A DNA stretch of 64,000 nt from NCBI RefSeq assembly GCF_013761175.1, contig NZ_JACDUR010000008.1, positions 199,875 to 263,874 of the forward strand, in the 5' to 3' direction. Each line of letters starts with the position of its first letter. The first letter of the stretch is position 1. Origin of the DNA: Nonomuraea soli (GTDB lineage Bacteria; Actinomycetota; Actinomycetes; Streptosporangiales; Streptosporangiaceae). A program made the position numbers and the translations under genes. Under the pieces are notes generated by a model. That model searched no databases. It was not told where the DNA came from and was given only the letters and a program-made list of their open reading frames with translations. Shown here one piece after another: positions 1-8,685 of this stretch.

Positions 1-52
1 TGTCGCGACGGCGATGCCGTGTCCGGGTGGCCGGGCCGGGCCGGGGGTGGCG

Positions 53-754
53 TCAGCGGAAGGCCTGGACGGCGCGGAGCATGCGCGCAGCCGCCTCCAG
101 GCTCCTGGCGCCCTCCAGGGCGCGGCCGGCGGCGGTGGCGAAGCGGCCGAGCAGGTGCTCGTCGATGTCGTCGAACGCCCGCCCCGCCACCCACAGGTAG
201 GCCTGCGCGTGCGTGGCCAGCGGCATCGGCACCGCCAGGAAGCCCGGCTCACCGAACTCCGGGTCGGCGCCCAGCCGTACCGCGCCGCAGGCGGTGGCGA
301 GCGTCTTGAGCGCGCCCGACTCGGCCAGCCAGCGCCGTACCCGCTGCGGATCACCCGGCGGCACGTGCACCCGCACCGGCCACGCGCAGTCCTGCAGCGG
401 GTCCACTTCCACGAATCCGGCGCAGCCGGCGCCCGTGATCGCGGCCGCCACGCGCGCCATGCGGTCGAGCAGCTGCTCGGCGTTCACGCGCGACAGCTCG
501 GCGACCAGGCCGCCGACGCCGGAGGCGGCGCACACGCTCGGCGGCGCCGTGGCCTGGGCCTGCGACGTGGCCTGTGCCTGCGACGTGGCCTGTGCCTGCG
601 CCGTGGCCTGGGCCTGCGACGTGGCCTGTGCCTGCGACATGGCCTGCGCCTGCGCCGTCGTGCCCGGGAGGGAGGTGCCGCCGCCCGGGCGAGGGGCGGC
701 CGGCGACGGGGCCGATGCGGGCATGGCGGAAGGGACGGACAAGGGCATGGTCAT
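53..754 (-). CDS. GAF-like domain protein with Gln/Ala repeat near the N-terminus
   Basis: I do not recognise the family firmly. The C-terminal 160 residues look like a GAF-type sensory or regulatory domain: alternating helix and strand, and a typical AVPM-(14 residues)-VAGRAF stretch followed by a helical end. The N-terminal third is a low-complexity linker made of Gln-Ala-Thr-Ser repeats encoded by an 18-bp minisatellite. I chose the ATG at 754 because GAGAGG lies 7 bases upstream; a GTG at 775 is in frame but has no ribosome binding site. No DNA-binding or kinase domain is present, so it could be a stand-alone anti-sigma or signalling accessory protein. Function unknown. Confidence 0.55.
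   Translation of the reverse strand: MTMPLSVPSAMPASAPSPAAPRPGGGTSLPGTTAQAQAMSQAQATSQAQATAQAQATSQAQATSQAQATAPPSVCAASGVGGLVAELSRVNAEQLLDRMARVAAAITGAGCAGFVEVDPLQDCAWPVRVHVPPGDPQRVRRWLAESGALKTLATACGAVRLGADPEFGEPGFLAVPMPLATHAQAYLWVAGRAFDDIDEHLLGRFATAAGRALEGARSLEAAARMLRAVQAFR
546..653. repeat. 18-bp tandem repeat inside a coding region (6 units)
   Basis: Six consecutive 18-bp units of the form GACGTGGCCTGTGCCTGC, the first and fourth starting GCC instead of GAC. Because 18 is a multiple of three the array stays in frame and encodes a six-residue Gln/Ala/Thr/Ser repeat in the minus-strand gene. Copy number could vary between strains without breaking the frame. Confidence 0.9.
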
Positions 755-867
755 GGGCGATCCTCTCGGCGGCACGCCGGTTGATCACTGGAACCTCATG
801 GGCGGTGACTCAGAGTCTTCTATGCCGATTCGCCCTTGCCTAGCCCCGAACCGGAAATTCGGATTTT

Positions 868-1971
868 TCACATGTTCTCGTCATTCTTCGGTCGAAGCCG
901 CAGCCATGACAGGTCATCCGACCGTTTCCCGTCCTCGCGCGGGAACAGCTCCCGCTCGACGAACTCCCGCGTGAACCCCGCCCGCTCCAGCACCCGGTGC
1001 GAGGCCGTGTTCGCCGTGTCCGTGCCCGCGATGACCCGATGCAGCGGCGTGGCCTCGAAGGCCCACTCCACCAGCATCCGCACCGCACGCGTCATGAACC
1101 CGCGCCCGCGGAAGGCGGGCATCAGGCTGTAACCGACCATCGCCTGGCCGAGCGGCTGGGCCACGTTTGCGAGCTGGATGTGCCCGGCGAACGCGCCGCT
1201 CGCGGCGTCGCGCACGGCCAGCTCCACCCGCTGGCCGGTCGCCCACCAGAATCCGGTGCTCCGCAGCCGCCGCAGCAGCCCCTCCATGGGCGGCACCGGG
1301 AAGACGGAGAACCGCGCGGTCTGCTCGTCCTCCAGCAGCGCCTTGAACAGCTCCGCGTCGTCCGGCCCGATCGGCTCCAGTCGCACCACGCCGTCGTCGA
1401 GCGCGTCGAAGAAGGGCAGATAGGGCTTGGTGTCGGGCACCGGCTCACCGGCCAGCCTGGCGAAGCCCGCCCAGTCGGCCCAGCGCCCGTCGCGCAGCCG
1501 CTTGGCCTCGCGCTGCACCCCTTCCAGCGTGAACCCCGCCGCCAGCGCCGTCCTGATCGAGGCCACGTTCTCGATCTCGGCCTTCAGCCCCACCCGGTGC
1601 AGGCCCTGATCGAACAGCCAGTCCGTCACCGCCCTGGACGCCCGCGCGGCCACACCCCTCCCGCGGGCCCAGGGGGCCACCAGGTAGCCGATCTCCACCA
1701 CACCCCACCGGTCGGGCCGGGGCACGCCGACGGCCCCCAGATAGCCCCCAGAGGCGTCGGAGATCACGAAGTCGGCCCCGCCCTCGTCCCACCGGTCCCG
1801 GGTCTTCTTGATCCACTCACGCGCGTCCTGGGCCGTGTACGGCTGGGGCAGCAGGGGCAGGAATCGGGCGGTCACCGGGTCGTTGGAGGCGCGCACCACC
1901 GCCTCGGCGTCGTCGTCGGAGGGAGCGCGCAGGATCAGGTCTCCGGTGGAGATCACGTCACGGGGCAGCAT
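868..1971 (-). CDS. double-domain GNAT N-acetyltransferase (RimJ/RimL-like)
   Basis: This 367-residue protein carries two consecutive GNAT folds, roughly residues 8-175 and 190-360. Each has the strand-turn-helix acetyl-CoA site: APWARGRGVAARA in the first copy and MPAFRGRGFMTRA in the second. Each also has the typical N-V-A-S-I or N-T-A-S-H then GF motif near its end. The family acetylates amino groups of proteins (the RimJ/RimL type), antibiotics or small molecules; the substrate cannot be read here. The start at 1971 is the first ATG before the domain. It is divergent from trmI, with 85 bases between starts. Both copies keep the acetyl-CoA loop, so both may be active. Confidence 0.88.
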   Translation of the reverse strand: MLPRDVISTGDLILRAPSDDDAEAVVRASNDPVTARFLPLLPQPYTAQDAREWIKKTRDRWDEGGADFVISDASGGYLGAVGVPRPDRWGVVEIGYLVAPWARGRGVAARASRAVTDWLFDQGLHRVGLKAEIENVASIRTALAAGFTLEGVQREAKRLRDGRWADWAGFARLAGEPVPDTKPYLPFFDALDDGVVRLEPIGPDDAELFKALLEDEQTARFSVFPVPPMEGLLRRLRSTGFWWATGQRVELAVRDAASGAFAGHIQLANVAQPLGQAMVGYSLMPAFRGRGFMTRAVRMLVEWAFEATPLHRVIAGTDTANTASHRVLERAGFTREFVERELFPREDGKRSDDLSWLRLRPKNDENM

Positions 1972-2056
1972 GGGAGTATTGCTACCAGGCGGACGGCCCG
2001 GCCACGCAACCGGTTACCGCACGGGACACCCCCGATTTGGCCCTAGCCTTTACGCC

Positions 2057-2905
2057 ATGGGTTTCCGCAGGCACGGGCCGTTCCAGCCCGGGGATCAGGT
2101 GCAGCTCACCGATCCCAAGAACAAGCGCCACACGATCACGCTCAAGGAAGACGGGATCTTCCACACCCACAAGGGGGCGATCCCGCACGCCGACCTGATC
2201 GGGCAGCCCGAAGGGTCCGTGGTGCGCTCGTCGGGCGGCACGCAGTACCTGGCCTTCCGTCACCTGCTTCAGGACTACACCCTGGCGATGCCGCGCGGTG
2301 CGGCCGTGATCTACCCGAAGGACGCGGCGCAGATCGTCGGCATGGCCGACATCTTCCCCGGCGCCCGGGTGATCGAGGCCGGCGTCGGCTCCGGCGCGCT
2401 GACCTGCTCGCTGCTGCGCGCGGTCGGACCCGAGGGTCACGTCACCAGCTACGAGCGCCGCCAGGACTTCGCCGACATCGCGCGCAAGAACGTCACCAAC
2501 TTCTTCGGGCCCATGGACGACAACTGGCGCCTGGTCGTCGGCGACCTGGTCACCGAGATCGACGAGGTCGACGTCGACCGGGTCATCCTCGACATGCTGG
2601 CTCCGTGGGAGTGCGTCGACGCCGTCTCCAAGGCGCTCACGCCGGGCGGAGTGATCTGCGTATACGTGGCCACAACCACCCAGATGTCGAAGACGGTCGA
2701 GACGATTCGGGATCATGGAAGTTTCACCGAGCCCCACGCGTGGGAGACCCTGAGTCGCGACTGGCATGTCGAAGGACTCGCGGTCCGGCCCGATCACCGG
2801 ATGATCGGCCACACGGGTTTCCTCGTCATGGCCCGCCGCATGGCGGACGGGGTCACCCCGCCGCCGCGCCGCCGCCGTCCGAAGGGGACCACTGAAGAAC
2901 TGTGA
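2057..2905 (+). CDS. trmI: tRNA (adenine-58-N1)-methyltransferase
   Basis: TrmI methylates N1 of A58 in the T-loop of tRNAs using S-adenosylmethionine, acting as a homotetramer in the cytoplasm. The 282-residue length fits the family. An N-terminal beta domain (about 1-70) is followed by a Rossmann methyltransferase domain with the SAM loop VIEAGVGSGALT near residues 105-116 and an ILDMLAPWE motif near 180. The ATG at 2057 was chosen because MGFRRHGPF is the usual family start; no Shine-Dalgarno is visible, and a TAGCCT box 8 bases upstream suggests leaderless or near-leaderless initiation. trmI directly upstream of arc is a typical actinobacterial arrangement. Confidence 0.93.
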   Translation: MGFRRHGPFQPGDQVQLTDPKNKRHTITLKEDGIFHTHKGAIPHADLIGQPEGSVVRSSGGTQYLAFRHLLQDYTLAMPRGAAVIYPKDAAQIVGMADIFPGARVIEAGVGSGALTCSLLRAVGPEGHVTSYERRQDFADIARKNVTNFFGPMDDNWRLVVGDLVTEIDEVDVDRVILDMLAPWECVDAVSKALTPGGVICVYVATTTQMSKTVETIRDHGSFTEPHAWETLSRDWHVEGLAVRPDHRMIGHTGFLVMARRMADGVTPPPRRRRPKGTTEEL

Positions 2906-2935
2906 CAATTCGGCCACGAGAGCGTATAGATCCAC

Positions 2936-2963
2936 TACGCGGGAACAGATCACATCCCGCGTA
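2936..2963. terminator. inverted repeat between trmI and arc
   Basis: Two perfect 9-base arms, TACGCGGGA and TCCCGCGTA, are separated by 10 bases. They lie 30 bases past the trmI stop and about 150 bases before the arc start. It could be a trmI terminator without a T-tract or a regulator site; the sequence alone does not decide. An unusually AT-rich stretch (about 2984-3035) follows and may contain the arc promoter. Confidence 0.5.
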
Positions 2964-3109
2964 CGCTGCAAGGACTAAACGCTCTTATGGGGATTAATTA
3001 CCGAATACTTAGTGTCATTGTACGAATACTGCCCGGCCAGGTTACGGAGGGGCCCGAGATAGGTAAGGTCCTTAGTAGTCGCCCTCGACTGGGAAGGAGG
3101 TGACGGGGC

Positions 3110-4870
3110 GTGGCAGCTCGCGATGATGAGGCTAGGCACGCGCAGCGCGATCGGGAGGTCGCTGACCTCAACACACAGGTCTCCTTCCTCCAAGAGGAGA
3201 TCACCGCGCTGAGGCGGAAGCTCGCAGAATCTCCCCGTCAGGCCAGGGTTCTCGAAGAGCGTCTTCACGAGACACAGGCGAATCTCGCTGCGATCACTTC
3301 GCAGAACGAGCGCCTGGTGTCGACGCTCAAAGAGGCCAGAGACCAGATCGTCGCCCTGAAGGAAGAAGTCGACCGGCTGGCCCAGCCGCCCTCCGGTTTC
3401 GGCGTCTTCCTCGAAGCGCGTGAAGACGGCACCGTGGAGGTGTTCACCGGCGGCCGCAAGCTGCGCGTGAACGTCAGCCCCGCCGTCGATGTCGACAACC
3501 TCAAGCGTGGCCAGGAGGTCATGCTCAACGAGGCGCTCAACGTGGTCGAGGCGCTCGGCTACGAGGATCTCGGCGAGATCGTGATGATGAAGGAGCTGCT
3601 CGAAGACGGGCAGCGGGCCCTGGTCATCTCCCACGCCGACGAGGAGCGGGTCGTCAGGCTCGCCGAATCGCTGCTCGACCAGCCGATTCGGGCCGGCGAC
3701 TCGTTGCTGCTGGAGCCCCGCTCCGGCTACGTCTACGAACGCATTCCCAAGTCCGAGGTCGAAGAGCTCGTGCTCGAAGAGGTCCCCGACATCTCCTACG
3801 AGGAGATCGGCGGCCTCATGCGGCAGATCGAGCAGATCAGGGACGCCATCGAGCTGCCCTACCTGCACGCCGACCTGTTCCGCGAGCACAAGCTGCGGCC
3901 CCCCAAGGGCGTGCTGCTGTACGGCCCGCCCGGTTGCGGCAAGACGCTCATCGCCAAGGCCGTCGCCAACTCCCTGGCCAAGCAGGTCGCGGAGAAGACC
4001 GGCCAGTCCGGCAAGAGCTTCTTCCTCAACATCAAGGGTCCGGAGCTGCTCAACAAGTACGTCGGTGAGACCGAGCGGCACATCCGCCTGGTCTTCCAGC
4101 GGGCCCGTGAGAAGGCCTCCGAAGGCACCCCGGTGATCGTGTTCTTCGACGAGATGGACTCGATCTTCCGTACCCGTGGCTCGGGCGTCTCCTCCGACGT
4201 CGAGAACACCATCGTCCCGCAGCTGCTCAGCGAGATCGACGGTGTCGAGGGCCTGGAGAACGTCATCGTCATCGGCGCCTCCAACCGCGAAGACATGATC
4301 GACCCGGCGATCCTGCGGCCCGGCCGCCTGGACGTCAAGATCAAGATCGAGCGGCCGGACGCCGAGGCGGCCAAGGACATCTTCTCCAAGTACCTCATCT
4401 CCGACCTGCCGCTCCACCCCGACGACCTGGCCGAGCACTCCGACTCGCGCGAGGGCACCATCCACGGCATGATCCAGAGCGTCGTGGAGCGTATGTACAC
4501 CGAGAGCGAGGAGAACCGCTTCCTCGAGGTGACCTACGCCAACGGCGACAAGGAAGTCCTGTACTTCAAGGACTTCAACTCCGGCGCGATGATCCAGAAC
4601 ATCGTCGACCGGGCCAAGAAGATGGCGATCAAGCAGTTCCTGGAGAGCGGCACCAAGGGCCTGCGGGTGCAGCACCTGCTGTCGGCCTGCGTCGACGAGT
4701 TCTCCGAGAACGAAGACCTGCCCAACACCACCAACCCCGACGACTGGGCCCGCATCTCCGGCAAGAAGGGCGAGCGGATCGTCTACATCCGCACGCTGGT
4801 CTCCGGCAAGACGGGCACCGAGGCGGGGCGCTCGATCGACACCGTCGCCAACACCGGTCAGTACCTCTGA
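3110..4870 (+). CDS. arc: proteasome-associated AAA ATPase ARC (Mpa)
   Basis: ARC/Mpa forms the hexameric ring that binds Pup on tagged proteins, unfolds them and feeds them to the 20S proteasome. The 586 residues show an N-terminal coiled coil (about 15-90) that docks Pup, a tandem OB region (about 95-235), and one AAA+ module with Walker A GPPGCGKT at 272-279 and Walker B FFDE ending at 347-348. The C-terminus is GQYL, with the penultimate-tyrosine type tail that opens the proteasome gate. The GTG start at 3110 is fixed by a near-perfect AAGGAGGTGA Shine-Dalgarno at 3094-3103. A strong terminator follows. All key motifs are intact. Confidence 0.98.
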   Translation: MAARDDEARHAQRDREVADLNTQVSFLQEEITALRRKLAESPRQARVLEERLHETQANLAAITSQNERLVSTLKEARDQIVALKEEVDRLAQPPSGFGVFLEAREDGTVEVFTGGRKLRVNVSPAVDVDNLKRGQEVMLNEALNVVEALGYEDLGEIVMMKELLEDGQRALVISHADEERVVRLAESLLDQPIRAGDSLLLEPRSGYVYERIPKSEVEELVLEEVPDISYEEIGGLMRQIEQIRDAIELPYLHADLFREHKLRPPKGVLLYGPPGCGKTLIAKAVANSLAKQVAEKTGQSGKSFFLNIKGPELLNKYVGETERHIRLVFQRAREKASEGTPVIVFFDEMDSIFRTRGSGVSSDVENTIVPQLLSEIDGVEGLENVIVIGASNREDMIDPAILRPGRLDVKIKIERPDAEAAKDIFSKYLISDLPLHPDDLAEHSDSREGTIHGMIQSVVERMYTESEENRFLEVTYANGDKEVLYFKDFNSGAMIQNIVDRAKKMAIKQFLESGTKGLRVQHLLSACVDEFSENEDLPNTTNPDDWARISGKKGERIVYIRTLVSGKTGTEAGRSIDTVANTGQYL

Positions 4871-4884
4871 CACAGCTTCACGAG

Positions 4885-4917
4885 AAGGCCCCGCGCTCAT
4901 CCCGAGCGCGGGGCCTT
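4885..4917 (+). terminator. intrinsic terminator after arc
   Basis: A perfect 13-bp GC-rich stem (AAGGCCCCGCGCT and its complement) with a 7-base loop is followed by TTTCTTT. It starts 15 bases past the arc stop codon and separates arc from the downstream repeat array. Confidence 0.9.
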
Positions 4918-4936
4918 TCTTTCGCGCCGGTCGAAA

Positions 4937-5176
4937 GCCGCTTTCCGCAACCGGGCCATTTCGTGCCCGAGCCGCCTTCCGCAACCGGGCCGTTTCCGTG
5001 CCCGAGCCGCTTAACGTGGCTGGGCCGTTTTCCGCGCCTGGCCCGTTCCCGCGCCTGGCCCGTTCCCGCGCCTGGCCCGTTCCCGCGCCTGGCCCGTTCC
5101 CGCGCCTGGCCCGTTCCCGCGCCTGGCCCGTTCCCGCGCCTGGCCCGTTTCCGGGCCCGGGCCGCTTTCCGCGCCC
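4937..5176. repeat. period-17 tandem repeat array (about 14 units)
   Basis: The whole gap between the arc terminator and the next gene is a 17-bp periodic array with rough consensus GGCCGTTTCCGCGCCTG. Units from 5041 to 5142 are six perfect copies of GCCCGTTCCCGCGCCTG; units 4937-5040 and 5143-5176 are diverged, two of them 18 bp long. Since 17 is not a multiple of three, the open frames through it are artefacts. The array stops about 14 bases before the -10 of the VOC gene. Expansion appears recent in the centre and older at the edges. Confidence 0.93.
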
Positions 5177-5201
5177 ACGGCGGCGTCGTTAGCGTGACCC
5201 C

Positions 5202-5561
5202 ATGCGACTGCGGCACCTGGCCCTCCCGGTACACGACCGGGAGCGATCACGCACGTTCTACGAGACCTACTTCGGCTTCGACGGCGGCCCCGCCTCCGAC
5301 TACCCCGACGGCACCCTGATCATCCGCACCGCCGACGGCTTCGACCTCGCCCTGCACCCCGACCCCCAGCACGGCCCCGCCCCCGCCTTCCTCCACTTCG
5401 GCTTCACCTGCGCCGGACGCGACGAGGTGACCCGCGCCAAGGCCCACCTGCGCTCCGGCGGCGTAGAGATCGTCGAGGAGGACGACGAGGACGATCTGGT
5501 GAGCTTCAAATGCCTCGACCCCGACGGCTACCGCATCGAGGTGTACTGGGAAAGCGTCTGA
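5202..5561 (+). CDS. VOC-family (glyoxalase/dioxygenase fold) protein
   Basis: A 119-residue single VOC module with the usual paired beta-alpha-beta-beta-beta units. It starts MRLRHLALPVHD with a metal-ligand-like His at residue 5, has LALHPDP in the middle and LDPDGYRIEVYWE at the end, where the glutamate is a usual metal ligand. Members include lyases, dioxygenases and antibiotic-binding proteins such as bleomycin or fosfomycin resistance proteins; no specific substrate can be assigned. The ATG at 5202 has no Shine-Dalgarno but TAGCGT at 5190-5195 is correctly placed for a leaderless transcript. Its upstream flank is the period-17 array, so the repeats abut its promoter. Confidence 0.85.
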   Translation: MRLRHLALPVHDRERSRTFYETYFGFDGGPASDYPDGTLIIRTADGFDLALHPDPQHGPAPAFLHFGFTCAGRDEVTRAKAHLRSGGVEIVEEDDEDDLVSFKCLDPDGYRIEVYWESV

Positions 5562-5644
5562 GCCCGGCCGGACCAACAGCCGCCACATAAGTCACAAAAG
5601 CTGTCACACTGGTCTCTCCTGTCACAGCAGTCCCAGGGAGAACG

Positions 5645-6835
5645 GTGACCGACCAGCCGCGCCTGCGCGAGCTCGACGCCCTGCGCTTCCTCGCCGCCTT
5701 CGCGGTGATGGCCTTCCACTACCTGTCGGCGTTCAAGTCGATCTGGGTGACCGAGCCGAACCACATCTTCGCCCCCGTCGCCCCGGTGACCACCCTCGGC
5801 ATCCTCGGCGTCGAACTGTTCTTCCTCATCAGCGGATTCGTCATCCTGATGAGCGCCTGGGGCAGGACCCTCGGCGGCTTCGCCGTCTCCCGCTTCGCCC
5901 GGCTCTACCCCGCCTACTGGTTCACCGTCCTGGCCATCTGGGCGCTGTACTCCTTCACCGACGTGCAAGGCTTCCGGCCCAAGTTCGAGCTCTCCGACTA
6001 CCTGTGGAACCTCACCATGTTCCAGTCGGCGGCCAAGGTCGGCCACGCCTCCGGCGTCTTCTGGTCCCTCTGGGCCGAACTACGCTTCTACATCCTCATG
6101 GCGATCTTCGTCATCATCGGGATCACGCTCAAACGCTGCTACGCCTTCATGGGCCTGTGGTCCCTCGGCGCGCTCGCCGCCGAATTCACCACCAAGACCT
6201 GGCTCGTCGACCTCTTCGGCATCACCCCCGAGCGCTGGCTCGTCAAAACCAACGAATGGCTCACCCTCATCTTCATGCCACGGCAGATGCCGTACTTCAT
6301 CGCCGGCATGAGCTTCTTCCTCCTGTGGCGCTACGGCCACTCCTTCCTGTCGTGGTTCTTCGTCGCCCTCAGCTTCTACCCGGCCGTCTGGGTAGCCCTG
6401 GAGAGGGTCGGCAGCCGCGTCAAATCCAAGGGATACGAGGACTTCCCCGCCTCCGACATCGGCGTCGTCATCGCCATCACGCTCATCTACCTCCTCATCG
6501 CCGCCGTCACACTCGGCTGGCTGAAATGGATGACCTGGAAGGGCCTGACCATCCTCGGCGCCCTCACCTACCCGCTCTACCTGGTGCACCAGACCCTCGC
6601 GGCCATCGTCATCCCGCCGCTGAAGGACTCGATGAACCCCTGGCTGCTCGCCGCGCTCACCATGGTGATCGCCATCGCCGTCTCCTACCTCGTCTACGCG
6701 CTCATCGACAAGCCCGGCCAACGCCTCCTGCGCAAACTGATGCCCCGCGACAAGACCCGCGGACGACGACGTAAGCCCTCGTCGGAGCCCATTCCGGAGA
6801 TGTCTCCGCGAACGCATCAGGCATCTGTGCCATAA
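5645..6835 (+). CDS. membrane acyltransferase, acyltransferase_3 (OafA-like) family
   Basis: This 396-residue integral membrane protein has about ten hydrophobic segments. It opens with RELDALRFLAAFAVMAFHY, carrying the family's catalytic-type histidine after the first helix, followed by GVELFFLISGFVI and SRFARLYPAYW, all hallmarks of acyltransferase_3. Such proteins move acetyl or other acyl groups onto extracytoplasmic sugars, lipids or antibiotics. The C-terminal 30 residues are basic and cytoplasmic. GTG at 5645 is preceded by AGGGAG. It lies between a VOC gene and dop, and no functional link with pupylation is evident. Confidence 0.9.
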   Translation: MTDQPRLRELDALRFLAAFAVMAFHYLSAFKSIWVTEPNHIFAPVAPVTTLGILGVELFFLISGFVILMSAWGRTLGGFAVSRFARLYPAYWFTVLAIWALYSFTDVQGFRPKFELSDYLWNLTMFQSAAKVGHASGVFWSLWAELRFYILMAIFVIIGITLKRCYAFMGLWSLGALAAEFTTKTWLVDLFGITPERWLVKTNEWLTLIFMPRQMPYFIAGMSFFLLWRYGHSFLSWFFVALSFYPAVWVALERVGSRVKSKGYEDFPASDIGVVIAITLIYLLIAAVTLGWLKWMTWKGLTILGALTYPLYLVHQTLAAIVIPPLKDSMNPWLLAALTMVIAIAVSYLVYALIDKPGQRLLRKLMPRDKTRGRRRKPSSEPIPEMSPRTHQASVP

Positions 6836-6908
6836 CGGAGTGCTGGCCGGGCATCAAGAAAGGGCTAGGCTCGGGAACGAACGGACTGCCGCTAGACATG
6901 GGGTGCGC

Positions 6909-8423
6909 ATGACGGTGCGTCGGGTGATGGGCATCGAGACCGAGTACGGAATCTCCGTACCCGGCCAGCCAGGCGCCAACGCGATGGTGACATCGTCACA
7001 GGTCGTCAACGCCTACCTGGCCGCTTCGGCCGCCAGGGCGCGCAGAGCGCGCTGGGACTTCGAGGAGGAGAATCCGCTGCGCGACGCGCGCGGCTTCGAT
7101 CTCGCCCGGGAGGTCGCCGACCCCAGCCAGCTGACCGACGAGGACCTGGGGCTGGCCAACGTCATCCTCACCAACGGCGCGCGGCTCTACGTCGACCACG
7201 CCCACCCGGAATACTCCACGCCCGAGTGCACCAACCCTCGCGCGGCGGTCATCTGGGACAAGGCCGGCGAACGCGTCATGTACGACGCCGCCGTACGCGC
7301 CTCGGCGATCCCCACCAACGCGCCCATCCAGCTCTACAAGAACAACACCGACGCCAAGGGCGCCTCCTACGGCTGCCACGAGAACTACCTCATGCGCCGG
7401 GCCACCCCGTTCGCCGACATCGTGCGGCACCTGACGCCCTTCTTCGTCTCCCGCCAGGTCGTCGTCGGCGCCGGCAAGGTCGGCATCGGGCAGGACTCCC
7501 GCAGCGAAGGCTTCCAGATCAGCCAGCGCGCCGACTTCTTCGAAGTCGAGGTCGGCCTCGAGACCACGCTCAAGCGGCCGATCATCAACACCCGCGACGA
7601 GCCGCACGCCGACCCCGAGAAGTACCGGCGCCTGCACGTCATCATCGGCGACGCCAACATGTCGGAGATCTCCACCTACCTCAAGCTCGGCACCACCGCG
7701 CTCGTCCTGGCGATGATCGAGGACAACTTCCTCACCCGCGACCTCACCGTCGACAACCCCGTCCAGGCCCTGCGCGCCGTCTCCCATGACCCCACCTGCC
7801 GCTACGAGATCGCCATGCGCGACGGGCGCAAGCTCACCGCCATCCAGCTGCAGATGGAATACCTGGAGCAGGCCCGCAAGTACGTCGAGGAACGCGGCAC
7901 CGCCCAGGAGGAGATGACCAAGGACGTCCTCGACCGGTGGGAATCCGTGCTCACCCGCCTGGCCGACGACCCCATGCAGCTGTCACGCGAACTCGACTGG
8001 GTCGCCAAGCTCGAACTCCTCGAGGGCTACCGCACCCGCGACAGCCTGCCCTGGTCCCACCCCCGCCTGCAGCTCGTCGACCTCCAGTACTCCGACATCC
8101 GCCCCGACCGCGGCCTGTACAACCGGCTCGTCGCCCGCGGGCGCATGCAGCGCCTGGTCACCGAGGAGCAGGTCCTGCGGGCGGTGGAGAACCCTCCCAA
8201 CGACACCCGCGCCTACTTCCGCGGCCGCTGCCTGGCGCAGTACTCCGAGTCCGTCGCCGCCGCCTCCTGGGACTCGGTCATCTTCGACATCCCCGGCCGC
8301 GAGTCGCTGCAGCGCGTGCCCACCCTCGAGCCGCTGCGCGGCACCAAGGCCCACGTGGGCGAGCTGTTCGACCGCTGCCGCACCGCCGCCGACCTCGTCG
8401 CCGCCCTCACCGGCGGCGAATGA
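6909..8423 (+). CDS. dop: depupylase / Pup deamidase Dop
   Basis: Dop hydrolyses the isopeptide bond between Pup and target lysines, and in species whose Pup ends in Gln it first deamidates Pup. The 504-residue protein belongs to the carboxylate-amine/glutamine-synthetase-like fold. The nucleotide-metal motif GIETEYG is at residues 8-14 (Glu10, Glu12), and the LYVDHAH motif puts the nucleophile-type aspartate at 96. A segment of about 50 residues before NGARLYVD, longer than in PafA, corresponds to the Dop loop. I chose ATG 6909 since MTVRRVMG matches family starts. The Pup encoded downstream already ends in Glu, so only depupylation should be needed here. Confidence 0.96.
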   Translation: MTVRRVMGIETEYGISVPGQPGANAMVTSSQVVNAYLAASAARARRARWDFEEENPLRDARGFDLAREVADPSQLTDEDLGLANVILTNGARLYVDHAHPEYSTPECTNPRAAVIWDKAGERVMYDAAVRASAIPTNAPIQLYKNNTDAKGASYGCHENYLMRRATPFADIVRHLTPFFVSRQVVVGAGKVGIGQDSRSEGFQISQRADFFEVEVGLETTLKRPIINTRDEPHADPEKYRRLHVIIGDANMSEISTYLKLGTTALVLAMIEDNFLTRDLTVDNPVQALRAVSHDPTCRYEIAMRDGRKLTAIQLQMEYLEQARKYVEERGTAQEEMTKDVLDRWESVLTRLADDPMQLSRELDWVAKLELLEGYRTRDSLPWSHPRLQLVDLQYSDIRPDRGLYNRLVARGRMQRLVTEEQVLRAVENPPNDTRAYFRGRCLAQYSESVAAASWDSVIFDIPGRESLQRVPTLEPLRGTKAHVGELFDRCRTAADLVAALTGGE

Positions 8424-8435
8424 CCCCGGCCCCCC

Positions 8436-8467
8436 GCTCCGCCGTACCCATCCCGGTACGGCGGAGC
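8436..8467 (+). terminator. hairpin terminator after dop
   Basis: A perfect 13-bp stem (GCTCCGCCGTACC with its complement) and 6-base loop begin 12 bases past the dop stop. There is no T-tract, as is common in high-GC actinobacteria. It implies that pup is transcribed, at least partly, from its own promoter within 8468-8670, where I see no clear consensus -35/-10. Confidence 0.8.
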
Positions 8468-8685
8468 TGTACGGCCGAGCTGGGAATCTACAAAGTAAAG
8501 GCGCTGGGCTCTTAGCGACCCTGGGGCTCCAGGTTTCTCCGGTCCGGTGCTTCCCCGGGCCTGTCTGACCTCGATGGCGGCAGCATCCCGGGAAGTGGCG
8601 AAGATCGCCGGGTCGTCCGCGCGAAATGTCGGCCGGTTCGGGGAAGATATAGGTCAGAGGCAGTTCCCCCAACCGGAGGTAAGAG

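Noticed and set aside
2975..4984. A 669-codon open frame on the minus strand opposite arc
   Set aside because: It is the antisense shadow of the arc gene in very GC-rich DNA; no ribosome site, and the translated product is low complexity without a recognisable domain.
4878..5250. Open frames through the 17-bp array giving Arg/Gly/Ala/Gln repeats
   Set aside because: All frames stay open because the repeat lacks stops; the unit length is not a multiple of three and no start signal is present.
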